From assembly GCF_014212495.1 (NCBI RefSeq), contig NZ_JACKZC010000012.1, positions 1 through 64,000 of the forward strand: a stretch of DNA of 64,000 nt. Direction: 5' to 3'. Both the position numbers and the translations under genes were made by a program. This document shows, piece by piece, positions 8,661 to 17,595 of this stretch (position 1 is the first letter of the stretch; each line of letters opens with the position of its first letter). The stretch is from Pontibacter sp. Tf4 (GTDB lineage Bacteria > Bacteroidota > Bacteroidia > Cytophagales > Hymenobacteraceae). The notes beneath the pieces were generated by a model. It saw only the letters and a list, made by a program, of their open reading frames with translations. It was not told where the DNA came from and did no database searches.

Positions 8661-10049
8661 GTGCTACGGATCAGCCTGCTTTTTATGCTTATAGTCTGGA
8701 ACTGCGCCATGGCAGTTGCTTTGTCGTGCACAGAGCCGAAGGTAGTGATACAAGCGGTGCAGTTTACCGGCAATGAGACCACCAAAGAGTTTGTGCTGGC
8801 CCGCGAACTCACCTTTAAACCCGGCGATACGATTGTTACCGAAAGTCTGGAAGCACAACTCGAGGAAAGCCGCAAGCGCATCTATAATCTCCGTCTGTTT
8901 CACCATATCAACTATAGTTATACCTGCACTGATGGCCAGGTTATAGTTACTTATACCGTGCAGGAGCGTGTGCATTTGTACCCTATTCCTGTGTTCGATA
9001 TAGCTGACCGTAACTTTAACGCCTGGCTCGAGAAAAAGGACCTGCGCCGCCTGGACTATGGCATTGTGCTCACGCGTAAAAACTTCAGAGGTAGGAACGA
9101 GGACATCCGCCTGCGCCTGCAGCACGGCTTTAACCGCCGGCTGGAGCTTTCGTACCGGGTGCCTTACCTGGGCGGTAGCCGCAACTGGGGCTACGAAGTA
9201 GGTATAGCCGATTACCGCAGCCATACCATCAGTTACAACATCCTGAACAACCGCCAGTATTTTTATGAGCAGGAAGAAGGCATGCCCATTAACCGGACAA
9301 GTGCCGCCGCCGCGATAGTTCACCGGCAGAGTGTGCAACGCCAGTCAGCGCTCCGTTTGGCTTACCTGCACGAGGAAACCTCCGATACCATAGTTACCCT
9401 GAACCGCGACTACTTTAACACCGGCCTGTCACATCGCAACTCCATTCGCCTCGACCTGACACATGTTATAAACCAGCGGAATACCTTTGCCTACCCGCTT
9501 ACGGGCAGCTATTTTGATGTGGGCATCGGCCATGCTTTTTTCCTGAACGATACGGGTACTGGCTTTACAACTGCACGTGCCAAGTACGTAAACTATAGCC
9601 AACTATCAGAAAAATTTTATTATACTGTAGGTGCCGAAGTGCAGGCACGGCTGGGCAGCAATTTTGCTGTAACCGATAATGTGGCGCTTGGCTACCGGTC
9701 ACTGGTGCGTGGCTACGAACTATACGTGGTAGGTGGGCAGCATTACGGGCTTTTTAAACAGGGTCTGTCGCGGGAGATGCTCAACATAAAAGGCATCCAT
9801 CTTAACTTTATAAAAAACCCGAAGCTGAACAAAGTGCCCTTAGCGTTGTATTTAAATGCCTTTACCGATGCCGGGTATACTATAGATGAGGTGTATGATG
9901 CCCATAACCCGCTTACAAACAAGTTGCTGGTAGGTGGTGGCATTGGCCTGCATGTTGTTACGTTTTATGATATTGTACTGCGCGGCGAGTACACGGCCAA
10001 CCGCGAAGGCAACCGGGGCCTTTACCTGAACATGGGATACCCTTTTTAA
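8661..10049 (+). CDS. Compact Omp85-like (BamA/TamA) outer membrane protein
   Basis: A 462-residue protein with a GTG start 6 nt after the CBS gene (a later ATG at 8685 is an alternative) and a hydrophobic N terminus ending near ALSC. Residues about 25-95 look like one POTRA domain (VQFTGNETTKEFVLARELTFKPGD). The rest is rich in alternating strands and ends in a C-terminal Phe, as outer-membrane barrels do. FRGRNEDIRLRL and YRSLVRGYEL recall Omp85 barrel motifs, the latter resembling the RGY lid-lock element. Canonical BamA is nearly twice as long. Confidence 0.75.
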   Translation: MLRISLLFMLIVWNCAMAVALSCTEPKVVIQAVQFTGNETTKEFVLARELTFKPGDTIVTESLEAQLEESRKRIYNLRLFHHINYSYTCTDGQVIVTYTVQERVHLYPIPVFDIADRNFNAWLEKKDLRRLDYGIVLTRKNFRGRNEDIRLRLQHGFNRRLELSYRVPYLGGSRNWGYEVGIADYRSHTISYNILNNRQYFYEQEEGMPINRTSAAAAIVHRQSVQRQSALRLAYLHEETSDTIVTLNRDYFNTGLSHRNSIRLDLTHVINQRNTFAYPLTGSYFDVGIGHAFFLNDTGTGFTTARAKYVNYSQLSEKFYYTVGAEVQARLGSNFAVTDNVALGYRSLVRGYELYVVGGQHYGLFKQGLSREMLNIKGIHLNFIKNPKLNKVPLALYLNAFTDAGYTIDEVYDAHNPLTNKLLVGGGIGLHVVTFYDIVLRGEYTANREGNRGLYLNMGYPF

Positions 10050-10059
10050 TGAACTGCTT

Positions 10060-10947
10060 ATGAGAATTGCTATACTTGGTAAACCTTTCAGCGAACGGAT
10101 CGCACCTTTTATTCAGGAACTGTTTGATGAATTGCTGCGCCGCAAAGCAGATATGATGCTGGTAGAGCATTTTCAGTTGTACCTGCAAAACACCCTGCGT
10201 ATCCCGAATGATATTCCGACCTTCCGGCGTGGCGATGACCTGGCTGGTGTGGATGTGGTGCTGAGCATTGGCGGTGATGGTACCCTGCTGGATACGGTGA
10301 CCTATGTAGGGGCGCAACAGATACCAATACTGGGTATAAACACCGGCCGTCTGGGCTTTCTTGCTACCATTTCGCACGATGCCATCAACATTGCGCTGGA
10401 TGCTTTGTATAAAGGCAAATATACCCTCGACGACCGCGCCCTTATCAGCGTAGATTCCGATCAGGACATTTTTGAAGGCGTTAACTTTGGTTTAAATGAG
10501 TTTAGCTTACAAAAACGTGACAGTTCGTCTATGATTGCGGTGCATACGTATATTGATGGAGAATACCTGAATTCTTACTGGGCAGATGGATTGGTAGTGG
10601 CTACGCCTACCGGCTCTACCGGGTACTCGCTAAGTACCGGCGGACCGTTGGTGCTACCGCAAACCAACAATTTTGTTATTTCACCCGTATGTCCCCACAA
10701 CCTTAATGTGCGGCCAATGATCGTATCAGACAAGAGTGTGATCTCGTTTGAAGTGGAAGGTCGTAGCAGCAGCTACCTTGCTTCGCTCGATTCAAGGTCT
10801 GTGCCCGTTGATATGAACGTGAAGCTGGCTGTCAGGCGGGAAAAGTTTGTAGCAAGGCTGGTAAAGTTGCCTCACGTCAACTTTTTTTCTACGTTGCGCA
10901 GCAAATTAAACTGGGGAATGGATAACAGAAACCTCTTTCAGAAGTAA
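10060..10947 (+). CDS. nadK: NAD kinase
   Basis: A 295-residue ATP-NAD kinase, which makes NADP. The signature GGDGT is at 71-75, followed by GINTGRLGFLA, then FGLNEFSLQKRD (the NE/D motif) and ATPTGSTGYSLSTGGP, the conserved glycine-rich segment. Length is normal. It lies 10 nt after the Omp85-like gene and is probably in the same transcript; a promoter follows before the next gene. Confidence 0.96.
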   Translation: MRIAILGKPFSERIAPFIQELFDELLRRKADMMLVEHFQLYLQNTLRIPNDIPTFRRGDDLAGVDVVLSIGGDGTLLDTVTYVGAQQIPILGINTGRLGFLATISHDAINIALDALYKGKYTLDDRALISVDSDQDIFEGVNFGLNEFSLQKRDSSSMIAVHTYIDGEYLNSYWADGLVVATPTGSTGYSLSTGGPLVLPQTNNFVISPVCPHNLNVRPMIVSDKSVISFEVEGRSSSYLASLDSRSVPVDMNVKLAVRREKFVARLVKLPHVNFFSTLRSKLNWGMDNRNLFQK

Positions 10948-10993
10948 CAGATTAAATATATGTAATATTATTTCTTTAATAATACATAATCTT

Positions 10994-11001
10994 TATTTTT
11001 G
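10994..11001 (+). promoter_or_regulatory. Candidate Bacteroidota promoter (-7 box) for the barrel genes
   Basis: TATTTTTG matches TAnnTTTG in a short AT-rich spacer, 56 nt before the barrel gene start. I see no clear TTTG -33 box at 19-21 nt upstream. Confidence 0.5.
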
Positions 11002-11057
11002 TCTTTATAACTTTAGGAGGGGTGTCTGTAAAGCAGCCACTTGCATAGCATTTTGAT

Positions 11058-12071
11058 ATGAAAAAACTTTGTACCCTTGTCCTGCTGCTTGCCTTTGCCA
11101 TGTGTTTTGTGGCTACTGATGCAGATGCTCAGCGCTTCACATTAAGGAAGCGGTACGCGTCTGTCGGGGTGCACCTGGGAGCTATGAACTACTTCGGCGA
11201 TATCGTACCTCAGCCGGATTTTACCAGTCTCCGCTTCAAATCTACCCGGCCAAACGTAGGTATCAGCTATACTTATCGTTATTTCCCGCGCGTGTCGGTA
11301 CGTGGCAGTTTTCACTGGGGCCGTATATTAGGGGATGATAAGTTAAGTGCAGCTGCTTCCGAGTCAGAGAACCTTGGCCGCTACAAACGTAACTTATCCT
11401 TCCGCAACGATATCAAGGAGCTGAGCGGCGTAGTTATAGTTGACCTGTTCGAAAACCGCCAGACCTACCGCCGCCGTCCGGACTTCGTGCCATACGGTTT
11501 TGTGGGTGTTGCCGTATTCCACCACAACCCGAAAGCATATTACAAAAACGGTTCCCGCAGCGATATAGCTGCTGCAGACGATATTCCGACAGGCTGGTAT
11601 GAACTACAACCCCTTGGTACGGAAGGCCAGTATGTAGAAGGAAAAGGTTATCCGGAGCCATACAAGCGTGTACAGTTTGCTATTCCGTTTGGCTTGGGTG
11701 TGCGATATAAAGTTGACAGATACTGGGACTTAAGCTTTGAAGTTGGCTGGAGAAAAACATTTACCGATTACCTGGATGATGCAAGTACTTCATTTGCGGA
11801 CAAAGCAGACCTGTTAAACAATAATGGAAGTACAAATCCTAAAGCATCCGCTATCTTATCTGACAGAAGTTTTGAAGGCGGTGCTCAGGAATTCCCAAGC
11901 CAGATAATGCCTGATCCATCTCCGGGAGTTCCTTATAAGAGGTTGAACGGTTATGGCACATCAGCTAATACTATGCGCGGTGACAGGACCGATAAGGACT
12001 GGTACATTGTTACGGGCGTAAGTGTAAACTATATTTTAACACCAAGAATCAGAAGTCCGAAGTTTAGATAA
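11058..12071 (+). CDS. Outer-membrane beta-barrel protein, DUF6089-like
   Basis: A 337-residue secreted protein with a signal peptide (KKLCTLVLLLAFAMCFV...ATDADA) and cleavage near residues 24-25. It then shows the start YASVGVHLGAMNYFGDIVP and repeated strands such as VGISYTYRYFPRVSVRGSFHWG and FGLGVRYKVDRYWDLSFEVGWRKTFTDYLDD, as in small barrels of the DUF6089 group that sit next to uppS-bamA in many Bacteroidota. Cargo and function are unknown. It is a paralogue of the next gene. Confidence 0.8.
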   Translation: MKKLCTLVLLLAFAMCFVATDADAQRFTLRKRYASVGVHLGAMNYFGDIVPQPDFTSLRFKSTRPNVGISYTYRYFPRVSVRGSFHWGRILGDDKLSAAASESENLGRYKRNLSFRNDIKELSGVVIVDLFENRQTYRRRPDFVPYGFVGVAVFHHNPKAYYKNGSRSDIAAADDIPTGWYELQPLGTEGQYVEGKGYPEPYKRVQFAIPFGLGVRYKVDRYWDLSFEVGWRKTFTDYLDDASTSFADKADLLNNNGSTNPKASAILSDRSFEGGAQEFPSQIMPDPSPGVPYKRLNGYGTSANTMRGDRTDKDWYIVTGVSVNYILTPRIRSPKFR

Positions 12072-12119
12072 TAGAACAAAGTACTGTTCGTTGTTACCTA
12101 AACCCTGTTTAGCGAATAC

Positions 12120-12884
12120 ATGATTTTACATAAGATTAAACAAGCACTCCTTATTTGTGTAATGCTGCAAGTAGGGAGTGCTTTTTTTACCACTCCTGCA
12201 GTAGCACAAGCTTTTATTACCAGCGAGATTGGTATTGGGCTTGGCGGTGCCAACTATAAGGGGGAACTTGCCCCTAATTACCGCTTTCTGAACAACCAGC
12301 CTGCGCTTACACTCTTTTACCGTCGCGACCTTAGCCCGTCGTTTACAGCACGGGGCGGTATTATGCTCAGTCACCGTATTGTAGATGATAATACGATTGG
12401 CGATGGAGTGCAGGACCTGCCCCTACCTAACTATAGGCAGTCCGAACTGCGTCTCAGCCTGGCCGAAGTATCAGCTGTAATGGAGTATAACTTCTTTGAT
12501 TACTACGACCTTTCGCAGAAGGTCCGGATCTCGCCCTACTTTTTTGCGGGTGTGGCCGGCCTGATCTATAACAAAAAGCTTACCTCCGATAACCCGAGTC
12601 TGGATGAACTGAACAAGCCATTTGATACGGACCTGACAGTGAGCATCCCGTTCGGTGTTGGAGTGAAGTATGCCCTGAACAAACACTGGAACCTGGGGCT
12701 GGAATTTGGTACCCGCATGTTGTTTAACGATAACATGGATTTCCTGACAGAAGCAGACGGTAAGCACGTGGCCAACCCATACGACAAAGACTGGTATTTC
12801 TACAACGGAATAAGCATTTCCTATACCATTTACACTATAAAATGTCCGCCACCATACAGGCGCCAGCCAGGCATATTAGATTAG
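12120..12884 (+). CDS. Outer-membrane beta-barrel protein, DUF6089-like paralogue
   Basis: A 254-residue paralogue of the preceding gene. It has a signal peptide ending near VAQA (about 30), then IGIGLGGANYKGELAP, LTLFYRRDLSPSFTARGGI, and the shared core PFGVGVKYALNKHWNLGLEFGTRMLFNDNMDFL. It ends DKDWYFYNGISISYTI, parallel to DKDWYIVTGVSVNYIL in its neighbour. The pair looks like a tandem duplication with divergence. A role in envelope biogenesis is suggested only by position before uppS and bamA. Confidence 0.8.
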   Translation: MILHKIKQALLICVMLQVGSAFFTTPAVAQAFITSEIGIGLGGANYKGELAPNYRFLNNQPALTLFYRRDLSPSFTARGGIMLSHRIVDDNTIGDGVQDLPLPNYRQSELRLSLAEVSAVMEYNFFDYYDLSQKVRISPYFFAGVAGLIYNKKLTSDNPSLDELNKPFDTDLTVSIPFGVGVKYALNKHWNLGLEFGTRMLFNDNMDFLTEADGKHVANPYDKDWYFYNGISISYTIYTIKCPPPYRRQPGILD

Positions 12885-12944
12885 CCATTTAAAATTTAAT
12901 TAAATTATCCTGCTTTTTGTAACTTGCAAGGAAATAGTGGTTAA

Positions 12945-13688
12945 ATGGATCTCAAGGAGAAAGTAGATAGGAACAATTTACCCAGGCACATAGCCGTTAT
13001 AATGGACGGCAACGGGCGATGGGCTAAGCAGCGGGGAGGATTACGCATTTTCGGACATAAAAGTGCGATTACAGCTGTGCGCGAAACCGTAGAGGCGGCC
13101 GCAGAGCTTGGCGTAGAATACCTGACTTTGTATGCTTTTTCTACGGAGAACTGGTCGAGACCGGCGAGTGAGGTATCGGCGCTGATGCAGCTGCTGGTAA
13201 CTACCATACGCAAGGAGACGGCCACACTTAACAAGAACAACATACGGCTGCAAACTATAGGCGATACGGCCAGCCTGCCGGCAAGTTGCAGACGGGAATT
13301 AGAGGAAGCCATAGAAATAACGAGCAACAACAGCCGCATGACGCTGGTGCTGGCCCTGAGCTATAGTGGCCGCTGGGAGCTGACGCAGGCCATGCGAAAA
13401 CTGGCAGCAGAGGTAGAGCAGGGTAAATTGCAGGCTTCCGAAATTAATGAGCACATGATCGCAGAAAGCCTGGCAACCGCCGGTATGCCAGACCCGGAAC
13501 TGCTTATCCGGACCAGTGGCGAGATGCGCATCAGTAACTTTTTATTGTGGCAATTAGCTTATACCGAATTATACATTACCGAACTGCTTTGGCCGGATTT
13601 CCGGAAGGAGCACCTTTATGAGGCAATATTATCTTATCAACGTCGCGAGAGGCGCTTCGGAAAGACGAGTGAACAACTAATCAAGTAA
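12945..13688 (+). CDS. uppS: Isoprenyl transferase (undecaprenyl diphosphate synthase)
   Basis: A 247-residue cis-prenyltransferase that builds undecaprenyl diphosphate, the lipid carrier for peptidoglycan and polysaccharides. HIAVIMDGNGRWAK contains the catalytic Asp21. LYAFSTENWSRP and LLIRTSGEMRISNFLLWQLAYTELYI are the other signature regions. Length is typical. bamA begins 7 nt later, so the genes are probably one transcript. Confidence 0.96.
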   Translation: MDLKEKVDRNNLPRHIAVIMDGNGRWAKQRGGLRIFGHKSAITAVRETVEAAAELGVEYLTLYAFSTENWSRPASEVSALMQLLVTTIRKETATLNKNNIRLQTIGDTASLPASCRRELEEAIEITSNNSRMTLVLALSYSGRWELTQAMRKLAAEVEQGKLQASEINEHMIAESLATAGMPDPELLIRTSGEMRISNFLLWQLAYTELYITELLWPDFRKEHLYEAILSYQRRERRFGKTSEQLIK

Positions 13689-13695
13689 AATATTA

Positions 13696-16179
13696 ATGAC
13701 AAGATCCATTTGGGTGCTGTTCTTCCTGCTTCTGGCAGGTACAGCCTCTTCACAAGTGCGCAACAACCCTACGCAAACAAACCCTGTAGATTACATGCAG
13801 CCGCGCCAGTATCAGATTGGCGGCATTACCGTGAGCGGGGCTAATTTCCTGGATCCGAATGCTCTTATAGCTGTTACAGGCCTGAAAGTGGGTGACGAGA
13901 TTACCGTGCCCGGCGAGGATATAGGGCAAGCCATCCAGAAACTATGGGCGCAGGGTATTATCGGCGATGTGGATGTAACCATTACCCGCATAGAAGGAAA
14001 CCAGATCTTTCTTGATTTTCATCTGAAGGAGCGTCCGCGTCTTTCCAGATTTGAGTTTTCGGGGGTAGGTAAATCGCAGCAGGAAACCCTGCGCGAGAAA
14101 GTAAGCCTGCAGCGCGGCCGTACCGTGAACGACGCCACCCTGAACAGCACACGTACGATCATCAAAAACTACTTTGCCGAAAAAAGTTACCTGAATGCGA
14201 AGGTGAATATTATGCAGCGCCCGGATTCGCTGTTGCCAAACAGTGTGGTGCTCGATATCCGCATCGATAAAGGCGACAAGGTAAAGATAGGTAACATTGA
14301 TATAGTTGGTAACGAAGCCTTCTCTGACAGAAAACTGGAGAAGCAAATGAAGAAGACAAAAGAGAAGAGCATTCTTAACCTTTTCTCTTCCTCCAAGTTC
14401 CAGGAAAACGAGTTTGAGAATGATAAACAGCTCCTGCTGGATTTCTATAACTCAGAAGGCTACCGCGATGCGGTTATAGTTTCGGACTCGGTTTACAGAA
14501 TAAGCGACGACCGCCTGGGCATTGTGATTACTGTAGATGAAGGCAAGCGCTATTATTACCGCAACATTACCTGGAAAGGCAACTTCCTGTACGACGACGA
14601 GTACCTGACCCGCGTGCTGGGTATAGAAAAAGGTGATGTGTATAACCGCCAGGAACTGGACAAACGCCTGAACTATAACCCGACAGGGATTGACGTGTCG
14701 GCGCTTTACCAGAACGACGGTTACCTGTTCCAGAGCATTGATCCGGTGGAAGTACGTGTAGAAGGCGACTCGATTGACCTGGAAATGCGCGTGTACGAAG
14801 GACCGCAGGCAACTATAAAAAATGTAGTGGTTACCGGTAACACCAAAACAAGCGAGCACGTGATCCGCAGAGAGCTGCGCACCTTGCCTGGCGAAAAGTA
14901 CAGCCGCGACGATCTGATCAGAACAAGAAACGAACTGGCAGCCTTAGGGTACTTTGACCCGGAGAACATCGGTCTTCAGCCTATCCCGAACCAGGAAGAT
15001 GGTACCGTGGATATACATTACTCTGTAGTTGAGAGACCAAACGACCAGATCAGCTTGTCTGGTGGCTGGGGTGGTTCTATCGGAGCGATCGGTACGGTGG
15101 GCTTAACACTGAACAACTTCTCTACCCGCAAGTTCTGGGATCTGGATGAGTGGAGACCAGTGCCAAGTGGTGACGGACAGCGCCTGTCGCTGAACGTGCA
15201 GGCAAATGGTAAGTACTATCAGTCTTATTCATTGTCGTTCACAGAGCCGTGGCTGGGTGGCCGTAAAGCAAACTCACTTACAGTAAGCTTGTTTAAAACA
15301 GTTTACCGCCGCTCCAGCAGAAACGAAGCAGACTCGAAACTGAATGTGGACGGAGCCTCTGTAACATTAGGCCGCCGCCTGAAGTGGCCGGATGATTTCT
15401 TCCAGATGAGCCACTCGTTGTCTTACAGCCGTTATAACCTGGACAACTATACCTACCTGTTCCCTGATTTTACAGATGGTATATCCAACAGTATCTCGTT
15501 TGTAAACACACTTTCACGCTACAGCATTGATAACCCGACCTTCCCGACACGTGGTTCGCAGCTGACACTGAGCGTAAACCTGACGCCGCCTTACTCGCTG
15601 TTTAAGGACAATGCAGGCAAGTACGAGTTTGTAGAATTTAATAAATGGATGTTTGATGCATCGTATTTTATAAACTTGGCAGGGAAATTGGTGTTGAATA
15701 CCAGAGCGCACTTTGGTTTCCTGGGCAAGTATAATTCTGATGCTACCATTGGTCCTTTTGAGCGCTTCAAACTGGGTGGTGCCGGACTTGGTGGCGGTAA
15801 CGTATTTGTTGGTACCGAGTACATTGGTCTGCGCGGATACGAGGATGAAAGCGTGGTGAATGAGAGTGACCCGACCGTGCAGCAGGCAGGTGGTATAGCT
15901 TACAACAAATTTGTAATGGAACTACGCCAGCTGATCTCGCCGAGCCCGGCCGCAACAATTTATGGTTTGGCCTTTGTGGAGGCAGGTAACAATTTCGGAT
16001 CATATAAAGACTATAATCCGTTTAAGTTATATCGCTCGGCAGGTATAGGTGCCCGTATCTTTATGCCAGCCTTTGGCTTACTTGGATTTGACTATGGCTG
16101 GAGACTGGATGATCTGCCAGGTCAGCAGGATGCGAAGCGAGGTATGTTCCACTTTATTATCGGGCAGCAGCTGCGCTAA
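13696..16179 (+). CDS. bamA: Outer membrane protein assembly factor BamA
   Basis: An 827-residue BamA, the core of the machine that inserts beta-barrels into the outer membrane. It has a signal peptide (about 1-19), five POTRA-like modules from about 40 to 450 (for example YQIGGITVSGANFLDPNALIAVTGLKVGD), and a C-terminal barrel with the lid-lock motif YIGLRGYEDESV. Two Skp-like chaperone genes follow, the usual Bacteroidota order. The gene has few AACTATAG motifs compared with its neighbours. Confidence 0.95.
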   Translation: MTRSIWVLFFLLLAGTASSQVRNNPTQTNPVDYMQPRQYQIGGITVSGANFLDPNALIAVTGLKVGDEITVPGEDIGQAIQKLWAQGIIGDVDVTITRIEGNQIFLDFHLKERPRLSRFEFSGVGKSQQETLREKVSLQRGRTVNDATLNSTRTIIKNYFAEKSYLNAKVNIMQRPDSLLPNSVVLDIRIDKGDKVKIGNIDIVGNEAFSDRKLEKQMKKTKEKSILNLFSSSKFQENEFENDKQLLLDFYNSEGYRDAVIVSDSVYRISDDRLGIVITVDEGKRYYYRNITWKGNFLYDDEYLTRVLGIEKGDVYNRQELDKRLNYNPTGIDVSALYQNDGYLFQSIDPVEVRVEGDSIDLEMRVYEGPQATIKNVVVTGNTKTSEHVIRRELRTLPGEKYSRDDLIRTRNELAALGYFDPENIGLQPIPNQEDGTVDIHYSVVERPNDQISLSGGWGGSIGAIGTVGLTLNNFSTRKFWDLDEWRPVPSGDGQRLSLNVQANGKYYQSYSLSFTEPWLGGRKANSLTVSLFKTVYRRSSRNEADSKLNVDGASVTLGRRLKWPDDFFQMSHSLSYSRYNLDNYTYLFPDFTDGISNSISFVNTLSRYSIDNPTFPTRGSQLTLSVNLTPPYSLFKDNAGKYEFVEFNKWMFDASYFINLAGKLVLNTRAHFGFLGKYNSDATIGPFERFKLGGAGLGGGNVFVGTEYIGLRGYEDESVVNESDPTVQQAGGIAYNKFVMELRQLISPSPAATIYGLAFVEAGNNFGSYKDYNPFKLYRSAGIGARIFMPAFGLLGFDYGWRLDDLPGQQDAKRGMFHFIIGQQLR

Positions 16180-16194
16180 CCAAATTGAATTAGT

Positions 16195-16857
16195 ATGAAA
16201 AAGTTTTTGTTCATCTTTTTAGCTGGCTTTTTTCTGACGCATATTTCCAATGCGCAGAAGATTGGGTATATTGATTCGAACTTTATACTGAGCAAAATGC
16301 CTGCTTACAACAAAGTACAGCAGGAGATGGACAAATATGCGGAGACCTGGCAGCGGGAGCTCGAAAGCCTGCAGAAGGATGTAGACAAGCTGAAACAGGA
16401 ATACCGTGCCGAAGAGGTGCTGCTTACCGAAGAAATGAAGAAGAAGCGCCAGGCCGAGATCAGCAAGAAAGAAACAGAGGTCCGGGATTACCAGCGAAAG
16501 GTTTTTGGCTACGAAGGCATGATGTTTAAGCGCCGCCAGGACCTGATGCGCCCGATACAGGACGAAGTTTTTACAGCCGTAGAAAAAGTATCGAAAGCAA
16601 AGCAGATCGCGATTATGTTCGATAAGTCGGGGGACCTGGTGATGATCTATACCAACCCGGTGCACGATTATACAGAGTATGTGCTGGAAGAACTGGGGCT
16701 GGCATCTGATAAAGCAAACACCCCGGGTGCACGGCCAGCCGATGCGCTGAAAGAGAGCCCTGATGATTTGCCGGCAGTAGGAGAGGAAGCCCAGGAAGAG
16801 CAGAAACCGGTGGAGCAACCAAAAAAGCCAGCAACTAAAAAGAAGCCAAACAACTAA
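16195..16857 (+). CDS. OmpH/Skp family periplasmic chaperone
   Basis: A 220-residue protein with a signal peptide ending near SNAQ, the start KIGYIDSNFILSKMPAYNKVQQEMDKYA and a long charged coiled-coil (about 35-115), as in Skp, the trimeric periplasmic holdase for outer-membrane proteins. The C-terminal tail is Pro/Lys/Glu-rich and low complexity. It starts 15 nt after bamA. Confidence 0.93.
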   Translation: MKKFLFIFLAGFFLTHISNAQKIGYIDSNFILSKMPAYNKVQQEMDKYAETWQRELESLQKDVDKLKQEYRAEEVLLTEEMKKKRQAEISKKETEVRDYQRKVFGYEGMMFKRRQDLMRPIQDEVFTAVEKVSKAKQIAIMFDKSGDLVMIYTNPVHDYTEYVLEELGLASDKANTPGARPADALKESPDDLPAVGEEAQEEQKPVEQPKKPATKKKPNN

Positions 16858-16887
16858 CCAGAATAACTATTATTAATTAACCAACCA

Positions 16888-17511
16888 ATGATGAACAAAA
16901 TCAAAACCTTAGTAGTAGCGTTTTTACTGATCAGCTTTGCCTCTTTTGCACAGAGCAACGACCAGCCCCTGAAGATTGGTTATACTAACGTTGAATACAT
17001 CTTACTGCAAATGCCAGAAAGCAAGCAGATAGAGTCGTCTTTGAAAGACCACAGCACACAGCTTGAGAACCAGCTGAAAGGCAAATACAGCGAGTACGAA
17101 GCCAAACTACAGGCATACGAAAAAGGCGCTGCTACCATGGATAAAACTATCCGTGAGGACAAAGAAAAAGAACTGATGAACCTGAACAACTCTATCCAGG
17201 AGTTCCAGCGTAACGCGCAGCAGTCGCTTCAGCAGAAAGAGAAATCTTTAGTTGATCCGGTTATCGCTAAAATCGACAAAGCTATTAAAGATGTAGCAAA
17301 AGAGAACGGCTATACTTACGTGATCAGCAACCAGGCTTTACTGGCAGGCCCAGAGGATGGCGACATCTCTCCGCTTGTACTGAAGAAATTAGGTGTTGAC
17401 CCAACAAAAGCTGCTGCCAAGCCAGAGCCGGCTGCTGCAAAGCCAGCTGCTACACCAGCTAAGACGCCTGCTAAAACACCAGCAAAATCTAATACTAAGA
17501 AGAAGAACTAA
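16888..17511 (+). CDS. OmpH/Skp family periplasmic chaperone, second copy
   Basis: A 207-residue paralogue of the preceding gene: signal peptide ending near SFAQS, IGYTNVEYILLQMPESKQIESSLKDH, a coiled-coil at about 45-120, and a tail of KPAATPAKTPAK repeats. Translation may start at the first or second of two adjacent ATGs. Tandem skp genes downstream of bamA are usual in Bacteroidota. A good terminator follows. Confidence 0.93.
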   Translation: MMNKIKTLVVAFLLISFASFAQSNDQPLKIGYTNVEYILLQMPESKQIESSLKDHSTQLENQLKGKYSEYEAKLQAYEKGAATMDKTIREDKEKELMNLNNSIQEFQRNAQQSLQQKEKSLVDPVIAKIDKAIKDVAKENGYTYVISNQALLAGPEDGDISPLVLKKLGVDPTKAAAKPEPAAAKPAATPAKTPAKTPAKSNTKKKN

Positions 17512-17533
17512 TAACGTACTTTCTTATAGTTTT

Positions 17534-17568
17534 GAAAGCCGATGTGATAAACTTCGGCTTTCTTTTTA
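17534..17568 (+). terminator. Terminator after the second skp
   Basis: GAAAGCCGA (17534-17542) pairs with TCGGCTTTC (17554-17562), followed by TTTTTATT. It closes the uppS-bamA-skp-skp unit. Confidence 0.88.
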
Positions 17569-17595
17569 TTTATAGTTTATAGTTACAGCATACCC

